The notes beneath the pieces were generated by a model, which did no database searches, was not told the origin of the DNA, and saw only the letters and a program-made list of their open reading frames with translations. This document shows positions 51,520 to 61,921 of a stretch of DNA of 64,000 bases, piece by piece; position 1 is the first letter of the stretch; each line of letters begins with the position of its first letter. The stretch is from Psychrobacter sp. JCM 18903 (GTDB taxonomy: Bacteria > Pseudomonadota > Gammaproteobacteria > Pseudomonadales > Moraxellaceae). The stretch is taken from NCBI RefSeq assembly GCF_000586475.1, contig NZ_BAWJ01000012.1:1-64000 (forward strand), in the 5' to 3' direction. The position numbers and the translations under genes were made by a program.

Positions 51520-52323
51520 TCAATTATTCAACGTATCACTATCAATACGACCATCAACCAAATTAATCGTTCGATCGCAAGATGCTGATAAGCGTGGATC
51601 ATGAGTGACCAGCAATACTGCGCAATCACGTTCCTGATTCACTTTGCGGAACAGCTCAAACACCTCCCCTGCCGTCACGGTATCCAGATTACCTGTAGGT
51701 TCATCAGCCAATAGCAATGCCGGTTCGGTTATCAAGGCGCGTGCAATAGCGACACGCTGTTGCTGACCACCTGATAGCTCGTTAGGCTTACTGTCAGCAA
51801 AGCGCTCTAACCCAACCGCTGCCAGTAGCTCGCGCGCTTTTTGGATAGCACGCTTATTTGGACGACCCCTTGTCAATGTTAGCGGCATTAAGATATTGTC
51901 TAATGCGCTAAACGCTTGAATCAGATGATGAAATTGAAAGACAAAGCCAATACTACTACCACGCAAAGCGGTGCGACCGGCATCATTCATAGCACTGGTC
52001 GCTTGACCCAACAGATATAGCTCACCGCTGGTTGGCTGATCTAGTAACCCTAGTACATTTAGTAAAGTGCTTTTACCTGAACCAGAAGGACCAATCAGGG
52101 CAGCAAAGTCGTTATTGCTGATGGTTAAGTCAATACCGTGCAGCACCTCAATCTCATTAGGTTGACCGATGTTATAAGACTTTTTTAGTGCCTCTAAACG
52201 CAGAACTTCGTGAGATTGACTGGACATAGGAGTTGACGTCTTATTAAAAGGATTGGCAGAAACATCTTTAAAGTCACTGTTAAAGTCATTATTAAAAGTG
52301 TCGCTAGAATCATGATTAGACAT
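51520..52323 (-). CDS. ABC transporter ATP-binding protein, MacB/LolD type
   Basis: Energises the permease encoded just upstream. Walker A '[17 protein letters not shown]', the Q-loop, the signature '[17 protein letters not shown]' and Walker B '[14 protein letters not shown]' are all present, and the H-loop is 'VTHDPRL'. The ATG at 52323 overlaps the permease stop (ATGTCTAA), which indicates translational coupling. A 40-residue Asn/Asp/Ser-rich N-terminus precedes the domain. The operon order is adaptor, permease, ATPase, typical of MacAB-like exporters; LolCDE-type lipoprotein transport is less likely because of the adaptor. Frame intact. Confidence 0.9.
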   Translation of the reverse strand: MSNHDSSDTFNNDFNSDFKDVSANPFNKTSTPMSSQSHEVLRLEALKKSYNIGQPNEIEVLHGIDLTISNNDFAALIGPSGSGKSTLLNVLGLLDQPTSGELYLLGQATSAMNDAGRTALRGSSIGFVFQFHHLIQAFSALDNILMPLTLTRGRPNKRAIQKARELLAAVGLERFADSKPNELSGGQQQRVAIARALITEPALLLADEPTGNLDTVTAGEVFELFRKVNQERDCAVLLVTHDPRLSASCDRTINLVDGRIDSDTLNN

Positions 52324-53590
52324 AACGAATAGCCACCACTGGATCAAGTGCTGCTGCGCGCCGCGCTGGAATAGCAGCTGCTATCACACCAGTTAGCGTT
52401 GCTAACGACATAGTCACTAAGATCAGGTTTATCGATATGGGAATTGTAAATATGTCGGGCCCAAAAGTATTAAAAGACCAGACCAATATATAACTGACAC
52501 CACTACCGACAATCGAGCCTAGCAAGCCAAATATAGCCCCTTGAATTAAGAATATTCGTAGGATTTGCTGACGAGTTGCACCCATGGCTCGTAAGATACC
52601 AATCTCGCGCGTACGCTGAACCACACTGACCGACAGCACACTGGCAATACCAAAAGCCACCGAGATCGCCACAAAAACAACAATCATATTGCTAGATAAA
52701 CTTTGAGCCGTGAGACCACTCAGCAGCTGGGCGTTGGTTTGAATCCAGCTTTCTGCTTGCAGTGAGGTCAAACGACCCACTTGTGCAGCGATTTCCTCCG
52801 CCTCAAAGATATCTTCAACCGTCAAATCAATGACTGTGATACCGCCCGGTAGGTTGAGTAATGACTGCGCTTGTTTTAGGTCTAGATACACGTAGCGCGC
52901 ATCAAGCTCTCGTACGCCGAGCTCAAATATACCAGCGATATTGACTACAGCACTGTTGTTATTAAGGTTGCTACCAAGGTTGTTACTCAGATTATTACTG
53001 GGACTACTATCTTGACCCGTATCCAAACGTAATTTGCTGCCGACCTCTACACCCAAATCTTTAGCCAGTTCACTACCAATCAATACATTATCTGCGCCCA
53101 CTCGCAGCTCACCACTGATTAAGTACTCATCAAGTGGGATTATATTCTGATAGCGCGCCAAGTCAGTACCTACTAGTATCACCGACTCTAATGCCTCACC
53201 ACGCCGGACAAACCCAGGCCCAGACACGTTTGGCGATACAGCAGTTAACAAGGGCAGTTGATCCAGCGTATCAGTGATTTGCTGCCAATTATTAATAGAA
53301 CGTAGCCGCTGTGGACGCTTGTCTTCTTGTATCAGTTGCAGCGTATCCTCAGCAGACGGCGCTATTAGGTTGACTTCGTCTGGCGCTACTAAGCGAATAT
53401 GTGCCTGACTGCCGAGGGTGCTTTCAATAAGGTTGGTCTGCAATCCTTGAATGAGTGCGGTGATAAATATAATAACGGCAACACCTATCGCCACTCCCAG
53501 AGTAATCATCAACGACTGTACTCGTCCCTCACGCAAAAAACTAATGGCGATATTGGCATCAATCCATAGTCTACCGAAAAAAGCCGTCAA
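52316..53590 (-). CDS. ABC transporter permease, FtsX/MacB family
   Basis: The membrane subunit of a mechanotransmission-type exporter. The 424-residue protein has one N-terminal helix ('SLMITLGVAIGVAVIIFITA'), a periplasmic domain of about 240 residues, and three C-terminal helices with the FtsX motif 'TREIGILRAMGATRQQILRI'. It starts with TTG, which overlaps the adaptor stop codon (TTGA). The family is 'ABC-type antimicrobial/macrolide export permease'; the substrate cannot be told from sequence. Frame intact. Confidence 0.88.
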   Translation of the reverse strand: MTAFFGRLWIDANIAISFLREGRVQSLMITLGVAIGVAVIIFITALIQGLQTNLIESTLGSQAHIRLVAPDEVNLIAPSAEDTLQLIQEDKRPQRLRSINNWQQITDTLDQLPLLTAVSPNVSGPGFVRRGEALESVILVGTDLARYQNIIPLDEYLISGELRVGADNVLIGSELAKDLGVEVGSKLRLDTGQDSSPSNNLSNNLGSNLNNNSAVVNIAGIFELGVRELDARYVYLDLKQAQSLLNLPGGITVIDLTVEDIFEAEEIAAQVGRLTSLQAESWIQTNAQLLSGLTAQSLSSNMIVVFVAISVAFGIASVLSVSVVQRTREIGILRAMGATRQQILRIFLIQGAIFGLLGSIVGSGVSYILVWSFNTFGPDIFTIPISINLILVTMSLATLTGVIAAAIPARRAAALDPVVAIRYV

Positions 53591-54828
53591 TTGACTGTCT
53601 CCGCTGCTTGGCTCTTATCACTTGCCGTTGTTATCTTGTCAGCATCAAGAGCGGCAAAAGGTGCTGCTTGAAGCGCAGTTCTCACTCTTTTTCCATCAGC
53701 CAGTGAGACTGTCGCATCAACCAATATCTCATCACCTGCGCTCAGTCCTGAGAGCACCTCTGATGCTGATAGCCCGCGTAACCCTAATTTCACTACTTGA
53801 CGTTGTGTTTTACCATCACGCAATAATAATACTTCGGCGCTGTCTTCTTTAACATTGGCTAGTGCATCATTAGGAATGACTAAGGCTTTTGCGCGTTGAT
53901 CCGTTTCGATATTCACTGATACCGTCATATCTTGACGCAAAAAATCAGGTACAGGATCGACGGACAATCTCACCTCTACCGTACCGCGTTGCGGATCTAT
54001 ACTTGGTGCAATGAAACTAATACGTACGGGGAACGGTTTATCCGGATAGGCATCAGCAATAGCGACAGCTGGTTGCTGCAAAGCCAATCGAGATAAATTA
54101 CGTTCATCAAGCGGTACTCTTATTTCAGTTTTACCATCGAGGGCAATAGTAAACAAGCTTTGACCTGGCTGTACCAAATCGCCTACCTCGATATTACGGG
54201 TCAGAATAGTACCTGATACTTTGCTACGTACTTGCGCTTTGTTGAGCTGAGCCTGCAATGCTGCGATACGAGCACGTAATAAATCTTCTTCAACACCACC
54301 AGAGGAGAGTGCATTCGCTCTCAGGCGTGCATTTTCAAGGTTATTGCGTGCTTGGGCTTGGGCTTGAATCGCCTGCTCCATTTCCTCATCAGAGATGGCC
54401 GAGATAGCAGCCAATTCGCGCCTACGCTCGACATTACGGTCAGCTTGCGCCAACGCTACTTCGGCATTGGTCAAGTCCACCACTGCTTGTGGACGAGTGC
54501 TACTAATCAATTCCGCCAACTCGGCTTCTGCTTGCCGCACTTGGGCTGCAACGTCATCGGAGCTTAGTACCAACAACAAATCTCCTGCAGCGACTTGTTC
54601 GCCTTCTGCTACCCGTCGTTCTAATACGACACCTGATATCTCGCTACCAATGTCAGTATTTGATACGGCAACGACCCGTCCAGTCGCTACGACCGTCTGC
54701 ACCAAAGGCATCGAAGATATTCTATAGCTTGGTAATAGTGGTCCTTGCCACCAGCGAAAGGCAAAAAATCCCGCAATAATGATGAGCAGTAGTGCGCTAA
54801 CAATCAGTTTATAAGGAATAGCGCGCAA
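53587..54828 (-). CDS. Periplasmic adaptor (MacA/HlyD-like efflux subunit)
   Basis: The first gene of a three-gene export operon. A short N-terminal membrane anchor ('LIVSALLLIIIAGFFAFRWW') is followed by the lipoyl half 'VVAVSNTDIGSEISGVVLER', an alpha-hairpin (residues about 90-190) rich in Ala/Gln/Glu, the second lipoyl half 'VRSKVSGTILTRNIEVGDLV' and a beta-barrel. It starts at TTG with GGGAG 7 bases upstream. The 413-residue length is normal. The pair should work with a TolC-like channel encoded elsewhere. Frame intact. Confidence 0.88.
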   Translation of the reverse strand: MRAIPYKLIVSALLLIIIAGFFAFRWWQGPLLPSYRISSMPLVQTVVATGRVVAVSNTDIGSEISGVVLERRVAEGEQVAAGDLLLVLSSDDVAAQVRQAEAELAELISSTRPQAVVDLTNAEVALAQADRNVERRRELAAISAISDEEMEQAIQAQAQARNNLENARLRANALSSGGVEEDLLRARIAALQAQLNKAQVRSKVSGTILTRNIEVGDLVQPGQSLFTIALDGKTEIRVPLDERNLSRLALQQPAVAIADAYPDKPFPVRISFIAPSIDPQRGTVEVRLSVDPVPDFLRQDMTVSVNIETDQRAKALVIPNDALANVKEDSAEVLLLRDGKTQRQVVKLGLRGLSASEVLSGLSAGDEILVDATVSLADGKRVRTALQAAPFAALDADKITTASDKSQAAETVN

Positions 54829-55016
54829 TGAGTTTCTCCCGTTCAGAACAAATACCTAGTGGTTTACAGTTTCTACTAAATCCAATCGTTATGCGAGTTT
54901 ACTGCAACATTTTTTAGGTTTAAAATCATTTATTAACTGAAAATCATCCTGTTAGTATGGTTATATTTTGCATGGTTATATTAAGAGCATTTGCTTCTCT
55001 ACAATAGTTAAGATGT

Positions 55017-55061
55017 AAAAAACCTTCATGCTATTATTTATATAGCATGAAGGGTTTTTTA
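55017..55061 (-). terminator. Rho-independent terminator after hmuV (bidirectional)
   Basis: AAACCTTCATGCTAT pairs with ATAGCATGAAGGGTTT; long A- and T-runs flank it. It lies downstream of the haem ABC operon. Confidence 0.9.
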
Positions 55062-55158
55062 TTACCGAATAAATCAGTGCGATAGATACAGATTAAAAAG
55101 CCAAGTTAATCATCAAATACCTATCGTAAAGTCAAAATAATAACTCAAGTGCTCAGAA

Positions 55159-55970
55159 TCATACAAACACCAAACCATCTTCAGTTTGATGCACCTTAAT
55201 ATCAACATCATAAACATCGCTTAATTGCGGGCGTGTCATCACTTCACTGGGCGTTCCTTGTGCAACAATTTGTCCACCGCTTAATAGCACCACTTCATCA
55301 GTATAGCGATGCGCATGGGTCAAATCATGCAACACAACCAAGATACTTTTGCGCTGCTGTCGTACCAAATTATGCAAATAATGCAGTAAAAAACGCTGAT
55401 GGCGGATATCGAGATGATTGGTCGGTTCATCAAACATCATGATTTTAGTATCTTGCATTAGCGCCCTTACGATAGCCAAGCGCTGCTTTTCACCGCCTGA
55501 TAAGGTTTGCACGCGGGCACTGACCAAACTTGATAACTCAAAGTCTTGTAGTAAACGTTGCGCGCGCTCAACATGATGGCTATTTGGGCGCTGATACCAT
55601 GCAAGATTTGGCGAGACTCCTAACAGCGCATAATCCAGTACCGTTAACGGCAGCTCAAAACGCTCATGTTGTCCAACCCAAGCGAAATGTGACCATCCGT
55701 TTTAAGCGCGGTTCCTGTGTGTTGACCTAAAACCGTATGCAGCAACGTACTTTTACCCGCGCCATTTGGTCCGATAAATGCGACCAACTTTTGACTTGGT
55801 ACGGTTAGTTTGTCTATCTTTAACAATGTTTTATGACCATGCGAGATATGAATATCTTGCATCGACAACAGCTCGCCTGCATCACTACTCTTGATATCAC
55901 TACTATTTATACGACTGTCTAGACTCGCTGGTGATGTCTTTGATATAGCCGTAAAAAATGAATGAAACAT
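55159..55970 (-). CDS. hmuV: Haem ABC transporter ATP-binding protein (frameshifted)
   Basis: The ATPase of the haem importer HmuTUV. Walker A is 'FIGPNGAGKSTLLHTVLG', the signature 'QTLSGGEKQRLAIVRALM', Walker B 'IMMFDEPTNHLD' and the H-loop 'VVLHDLTHAHRY'. The frame breaks near 55686; one base restored gives 'GHIFAWVGQHERFELPLTVL', containing the Q-loop. Total about 270 residues. ATG 55970 has GGAGAG upstream and starts 15 bp after the permease gene. A general iron-siderophore ATPase is the alternative; the neighbours favour haem. Confidence 0.87.
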
Positions 55971-55985
55971 AAATACTCTCTCCAA

Positions 55986-56983
55986 TTAGCGGCGGCTACT
56001 ACGCACAAACAGCCAAATAAAGAATGGACCGCCAAGCAACGCTAAAACGATGCCAACGGGCACATCCACTGGATAAGCAACATGCCGCGCAGCGCCATCA
56101 ATGACGAGTAATAATATCGCCCCAAGCCAGCCAGACCAAATCATGAGACGCATACGTCCGCCGCCAAACAGAATAGCCAGCAGGTTTGGCACCATCATGC
56201 CAATAAAACCAATGACGCCTGCCAGAGACACCGCTGCCCCTGTCAGTAATGCCGAGGCAATCACGACCAAACAACGAACCATACCCACTTTGATACCCAA
56301 GGACTTAGCGGCTGCCTCACCAAGCATCAGCCGTCCAACTGGCGACCTAATGGCAATAAAATCGCTAAGCCTAAAACCATAGAAATAATTGAATATCGCA
56401 GCGGTACAAAGCCCGCTTCTGCCATACTGCCTGACAGCCAATTGGTCGCGGAACGCAGCACCATGTCATCAGACATGAATAAAATCAGGCTGACCACCGC
56501 GGCACAAAAAGCACTGATGACAAACCCCAATATCAGCAAGCCCATCTGCCCACCGCCCAAAAATCGATGACAAGCGAGAATAAATAAACAGACCAATACG
56601 CTTCCGGTAAACGCAGCAAGCGGTATCCCAATGCCCCCAAACCCCAATGCCAGAACCAAAACAACACCAAGCGCTGCGCCACCTGACGTACCGATTAAGC
56701 TAGGGTCCGCTAAAGGATTCTCAAATAAAGCCTGTAATGCTGCACCACTAACTGACAACGCCATACCAACCAGTAATGCCGTCACCACACGCGGATAACG
56801 CAGCTGCCAGATGGTGTCATCAAGATGATTGGGAATTGACCATTCGCCAAAGCCAATACCAAGCGCCAACCAAATTAGCAACAAAGATATGACTGCGGCT
56901 GTAATATAGTAGATGCTAAGTTTGTGTTTTCCAGTTTGTATAGGGATAGAAGCAGAAATCATATTTGCCATGTGAGATGTCAT
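55986..56983 (-). CDS. hmuU: Haem ABC transporter permease, FecCD family (frameshifted)
   Basis: The inner-membrane channel subunit of the haem importer. Typical FecCD/BtuC segments are 'RYPRVVTALLVGMALSVSGA', 'LFENPLADPSLIGTSGGAAL', 'LNWLSGSM-' type region ('ATNWLSGSMAEAGF') and 'GVIGFIGMMVPNLLAILFGG'. The frame breaks near 56331. One base restored gives 'LPLGRQLDGLMLGEAAAKSL', the conserved coupling region, and about 332 residues. It lies 35 bp after hmuT. The start is uncertain because three Met codons lie in the first eight residues and none has a clear ribosome site. Confidence 0.87.
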
Positions 56984-57018
56984 TTTGTTGAATATAAGAT
57001 AAATTATTTTTACTTAGG

Positions 57019-57876
57019 CTATTTTGCTACAGCGTTCAGCTTTTTTAAGACGTCAGGCGAATGCAAGCCGTAACGCAGAAAATCATCAGCTGGCCAAAAG
57101 TGTACGCCGCCCTTCTTGCCTGCGACACTTGCTGCAATCTCTGGACGTTTACTAAATTTACTGACCCCGCCAACCACTGCCTGATTATGATCGGCAATAA
57201 TAATCACATCGGGCTTGGCTGCCAGCCAGCCTTCACGTGACATGGGTTTTAACCCAGATACATTGGCAGCATTTATCCCACCCGCACGGCGAATCAACTC
57301 ATCCCCTACCGTACCCTTACCTGCAACGATACGACCATCGTAACTTAATAAATAACGCTTACCCGTCTTTGCCATTGGACTCATCCCTGTATTCCAACGC
57401 TTCGCAAGCTGCGACCCTTCAGATTTTTTATCCACGTAACTGCCAATTGTTTTAATACTATTGGCAAAGGTATTTACTTCTTCTTTAGGCGCGACATTGA
57501 TGGCTTTAACTTTTAAGCCGTTTAAGCGCTGATAAATACTCGCAGGCTGCACCATATAACTGCCGAGCACCAAATCAGGCTTGACCGACAACACTGACTC
57601 GGCGGTGATATTACGGTGCATACCCACGGCTGGCACGCTCTTTAACGCTGGATTATGATTGGTTGCATCTTTACCAACCAATTTATCGGTCGCTCCTAGT
57701 GCCACCACGACGTCTGCAACATCGGGACTCATCGCGACAATACGCTCATAAGCTTGGGCAGAAAGTGAGGGCACGGCAAATGCGCCAATAATGGCAGCAG
57801 TACTGATAGCCCGACTCATCAATTTTTTATTTATCACTGAATGAGTGATTACTGTTTTTGATAATGCAGAAGACAT
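57019..57876 (-). CDS. hmuT: Haem-binding periplasmic protein
   Basis: Delivers haem to HmuUV in the periplasm. Signal peptide residues 1 to about 42 end in 'FAVPSLSAQA'. The mature protein has 'YERIVAMSPDVADVVVALGA', 'VGMHRNITAESVLSVKPDLV', 'GDELIRRAGGINAA' and 'REGWLAAKPDVIIIADH', characteristic of HmuT-like class III binding proteins. ATG 57876 has AGGAA upstream; in-frame starts farther up add a non-signal-like segment. It stands between hmuS (151 bp upstream) and hmuU. Frame intact. Confidence 0.9.
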   Translation of the reverse strand: MSSALSKTVITHSVINKKLMSRAISTAAIIGAFAVPSLSAQAYERIVAMSPDVADVVVALGATDKLVGKDATNHNPALKSVPAVGMHRNITAESVLSVKPDLVLGSYMVQPASIYQRLNGLKVKAINVAPKEEVNTFANSIKTIGSYVDKKSEGSQLAKRWNTGMSPMAKTGKRYLLSYDGRIVAGKGTVGDELIRRAGGINAANVSGLKPMSREGWLAAKPDVIIIADHNQAVVGGVSKFSKRPEIAASVAGKKGGVHFWPADDFLRYGLHSPDVLKKLNAVAK

Positions 57877-58026
57877 AAGCATTCCTAATTTGCTAACGTA
57901 AAAAATGACACTATTAACAGAACCATTAACGTGTATGAAGCATCCCAAATAACTCACACAACAGCTATGACTTATCCGTTATGTGAGTGTCAATATTGCA
58001 AAATTTGCTGATTTTTTATGACGGGT

Positions 58027-59159
58027 TTACACGCTCTCTTCTTCAGCCATTGCAACTGCTGCTAAGGCTTCTGCATATGGATGCGCTTCGATGACCTTTG
58101 ATACAATTTGCTGCCATGCTTCAAGCTCAGGCGTGCCTTCAATACGCTGACCGAACACACTAAAGATACTGACGCCGTGATCATCAAACCTTCGATACAA
58201 GTCACGATACCGTCTTTGGTTGGACGCTTAACGCTCCACAGTTGCGCCAATGCTTTGTCTTTTAAATGCAGCGTAAAGTCATTATGGTCTTTATCTAAAA
58301 TATTGAACCAATCGCCCATGCGCTTGAGCGTCTGCACGGTGCCAGTCTGAATCTGCACGAGTCCGCTATTACCAACAAATATCATAATCGGGCATTTGGC
58401 ATCCCGCGCTTGCTCAAATACCGCTTCGACCGCGCTAATATCAAGCTGCTGCGTCATCTGCTCTGGTGCTTGATGGTAGCTACTAGCACGATCGATATCG
58501 AGATTTTTTAATAATGAGTGGAATTGATGCACGTCTGTCATCGCCTGCCAGCCTTGTTGTAACTGCGTACGCTCCTCTTCACTTAATGCCTTGTAACGCC
58601 AGTCATTCAGTGGTTCTTGTGCCTCTAACGTCAGCGTCTCATTATTCACCGTTTGCTGCTGCTCCTGTATCATCGCTTGCCAACGCGCAATAGTTTCAGC
58701 GCTTAACTCTCGTAGATACACTTTATCGATAGCAGCACCTTGGGCGTTATAAAACTGAATACTATAAGAGGGTTTATCCGCGCGGCTGGTATCCGTTACC
58801 GCCAGCATATGCTGCCATTGCCACATAAAGAATCGCAAATCTAGACCACCCACATTGAGTGCCAATCCCATCTTTTCGCCAAGCTTAAGATTGTGATATG
58901 GCGCGGTTTTTTCATGCACGGCCAACTCGTTTCTGACGATGCTTTCCATGTCACCAAAGTTCTCAAATTGCTGTAATACAGCTTTGCACTGATCACCCAT
59001 ATACTGACTATAAGGGGATGCTAACATCAGCTCAAATTCGCTGACACCTAGCGCAGCCGCTCCTTCTGTGGGAAATAGCATCGGTGTTTTTGCTTTTAAT
59101 GCTTGGTACTGTTGCCACAGCTCAGTATTTTTTTTGGTTAACGATAGCGGTTGACTCAT
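58027..59159 (-). CDS. hmuS: Haem-degrading/haem-trafficking factor, HemS/HmuS family (frameshifted)
   Basis: A cytoplasmic protein that accepts and breaks down imported haem. 'LKAKTPMLFPTEGAAALGVS' and the first lobe 'VRNELAVHEKTAPYHNLKLG' are followed by a second lobe with 'IMIFVGNSGLVQIQTGTVQT' and 'WFNILDKDHNDFTLHL', the two-domain pattern of HemS. The frame is lost near 58187. One T restored gives 'CIEGFDDHGVSIFSVFGQRI' and continues to TAA at 58027-58029, for about 377 residues. GGAG lies before ATG 59159. It is the first gene of the minus-strand haem ABC cluster. Confidence 0.9.
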
Positions 59160-59433
59160 GATGGTCTCCATAAAATGAATAGCAGTAAAAAAGCCAATGA
59201 TCTTGGCTATGTAGTATTGAGATATGAATATCTTCAGAAAATAGCAGCGACGATGACTATGATTGATATTTGATAAAAATAATGCCTGCTGTACTACAAT
59301 GCTTGCAATGATGCAGCAAGGATGTATTTATCAAACAGACTTTTAGCAATTATCGCTTTTAATTCATCATTTATAATTTTGTCTCTAGGCTTCGGACGAA
59401 ATCATTATGGCAACATTTTCTCACTTTGTAAAT

Positions 59434-59452
59434 AATAATAATTATCATTTAC
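59434..59452. promoter_or_regulatory. Fur-box candidate 1 (TonB receptor/hmuS region)
   Basis: AATAATAATTATCATTTAC agrees by eye with the 19-bp Fur consensus at 14 positions. Confidence 0.6.
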
Positions 59453-59457
59453 ATCTT

Positions 59458-59470
59458 GATAATTATTATC
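59458..59470. promoter_or_regulatory. Fur-box candidate 2 (6-1-6 palindrome)
   Basis: GATAAT-T-ATTATC is a perfect hexamer inverted repeat with a 1-bp spacer, the classic Fur recognition unit. It is 5 bp from candidate 1. Confidence 0.7.
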
Positions 59471-59624
59471 GTTTGAAATACTATATCTGGGCTTTGTTAC
59501 TTAATCTAGTGAATCAAGTAACCAAACCTTTAATAATTAATACTATGAAAAGGTCGCTTTAGATCACTCTTTTTGTAGCAAAAGGTCTTTAAGTAACACG
59601 ACTTTCTTACTCTCTCTTTTTACG

Positions 59625-61819
59625 ATGGCTGTTTTATTTATGTCAATTTTAGCGTTTAATTTATCGTTGACTCATACGGGACTAAACACCCATCCTTCAC
59701 CGCTGCGTCGTAGCCCACTAGCCATAAGTGTGGCATTAGCATTGTTTGCATTCACGTCAGTTTCAGCCCAAGCAGCGCCAATTTTGCAGAGACGAATGGT
59801 GATATGCCCGACGATGCAGCCATGCCGAGCACACGTTTAGACCCTATAGTGGTAACGGCGACTCGCTCTGAGCGCGCTTTAAGTGATGCGCCAGTTGCCC
59901 TGCAAGTACTCAGTCGCCAGCAGCTCGATGACAACCATGCGCATACTTTAAAAGAAGCGCTAGCCTTGTTGCCCAATGTTTACTTACGTGAAGTCCACGG
60001 CAAGACAGGTTACGAAGTCAGCATGCAAGGCTTCACAGGTGATCAAGTATTGGTGTTGATTGATGGTTTACCGATCACAGCCAGCACTGGCTCGACAGTA
60101 AACTTGAATCAATATATGAATATGGATATCGAACAAATAGAAGTGGTGCAAGGAGCGGCGTCAGCGCAGTTTGGTAGCGCGGCGATGGGTGGCGTCATTA
60201 ATATCATCACCAAACCCATTGGCGCGGCAACAGGACATATCACCACCGAGATTGCCAGCAATGGTCGGCAAAATCCATCTGGTAAAAAGTTAGATTCTAA
60301 CAAACGCTATGTAGAAGCCAGCGTGGAAGGGGCATTAGATAAAAACCAGCGCTTTCATGCGCGTCTATCAGGCTCGTATCTGGATAATAATGGGCTAAGC
60401 TTAGACCATGAAGCATGGCCCAGATTAAAAGATGCCAGTGAGCAATCACAAATCAGTGCCCGATTTAGCTACCGCCCGGACGGTAAAGGCATATCAGACA
60501 ATGACGATAGTAGCAACGATAGCCGAATGGTCAAAAATGCTCAGTATTGGCTAGAGGCCAGCCACTATAAAGAAGACGATATCAGCCGTTTTAATTACTA
60601 TGTCGCGCCGCGCTATTTGGCACAGCAAAGAGATGAGCAAATCACCAAGCAGCGCTTTAGTATCGGGGCGCGCGCTGATATCGCGCCGCATGTCGATGAT
60701 CGCAGCAGGACTTATCGATTGTCCGCTCAAGCGCTGCATGAGGAATATCAAAGCGAATCCAATACTAAAACACAGCAAGCCATCACTAGTGCCCGTGATA
60801 CAGAGATTAGTACGACGTTGGCGCAAGCCCAGCTCGACTTACCTGAGCTATTGCTATCCGATAAGCACCTTCATCTTATCCAAGTCGGCGGTCAGGTTCA
60901 GCAAGACAAGTTAAGCCAAACGAAAAACCAAGTCAGCGAGCTTATCAGCGATGACGTCAGCCGTGATGTCGGTGAGCTGTATCTACAAGATGATTGGCTG
61001 ATCGGCGATAACTGGGAAGTATTGAGCGGTATTCGCTATCAAAACGATGAAGACTTTGGTGGTCATACGGCGCCAAAAATATCACTTAAATACAACCATT
61101 TGGATGCCAGCGGTCGTGACCATGTCTTTCGTAGCAGTATTGGCGGTGGTTATCGCGTGCCCAATCTAAAAGAACGCTACTACGTCTTTGACCATAGCAA
61201 TTTAGGTTATAAAGTCATGGGCAATCCTGACTTGCAGCCTGAAACCTCAACCAGTTACCAGATCGGCTATCAAGGTCAACTGAGCGACACCGTGAATTTG
61301 ACGGTCAATGGTTTTTATAACGAGATAGATGACCTGATCCAAACCGATGAAGACAACGCTACCTTCGACGGTAACATCGCCATTTATAAATATATGAACG
61401 TTGATAGCGCCAAAACTTATGGCGGCGATATTGGCCTTGACTGGCAAGTGGACGAGCGCGCCAAACTGCAAGCTAGCTATGCTTATTTAAAAACGCATAA
61501 CAATGTGACGGATACCGAACTGACCTATAAGCCCAATCACAAAGCGATGCTAGCACTAGATTATCAGCTTAATGACAAATTACAGCTAATCCCGCGCCTC
61601 AATTATGAATCCAAACAGCTGATTAGTACCAGCGAGCAAGCGTATTCACCGTCTTGGTGGACACTCGATAGCAAGCTCAATTATGACGCAACTGCAAACT
61701 TGAGCTTGTATGCAGCGATTAATAATATCTTTGATGTGCAGCGTGATGTCACCGATACCAGTGACTACCGTCCCATTGATAATCGTGAGTGGTTACTTGG
61801 CGCCAGCTACCATTGGTAA
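59625..61819 (+). CDS. hmuR: TonB-dependent outer-membrane haem receptor (frameshifted)
   Basis: Imports haem through the outer membrane using TonB energy. The signal peptide ('SPLAISVALALFAFTSVSA') is followed by the TonB box region 'LDPIVVTATRSERAL', the plug with 'VLVLIDGLPITAST' and 'GAASAQFGSAAMGGVINIIT', then a 22-strand barrel ending in 'REWLLGASYHW' with the terminal aromatic residue. 'GNPDLQPETSTSYQIGYQG' is a haem-receptor-like NPxL segment. The frame breaks near 59780, just after the signal peptide. One A restored gives 'QAANFAETNGDMPDDAAM' and about 731 residues. The exact start (59625 or the Met five codons later) is unsettled. Confidence 0.87.
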
Positions 61820-61921
61820 GCCTTTAATTCACAATCATTCTAAAGCAAGTGTATTTGTACCGCTATTTTTACCCTTATTTTGTACCCTCTATCTGAAACC
61901 ACAACCATCAAGGAAGCTGAT

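Larger units (their letters stand above)
59160..59624. other. Divergent control region of the haem locus
   Basis: Between hmuS (minus) and the TonB receptor (plus). It contains two Fur-box candidates (59434-59452 and 59458-59470), nearer the receptor. The remaining 250 bp next to hmuS show no firm second Fur box or gene. Confidence 0.55.

Noticed and set aside
51520-54828. LolCDE lipoprotein-export operon
   Set aside because: The ATPase and permease resemble LolD/LolC, but the operon begins with a HlyD/MacA-type adaptor and has only one permease gene, which fits MacAB-type export.
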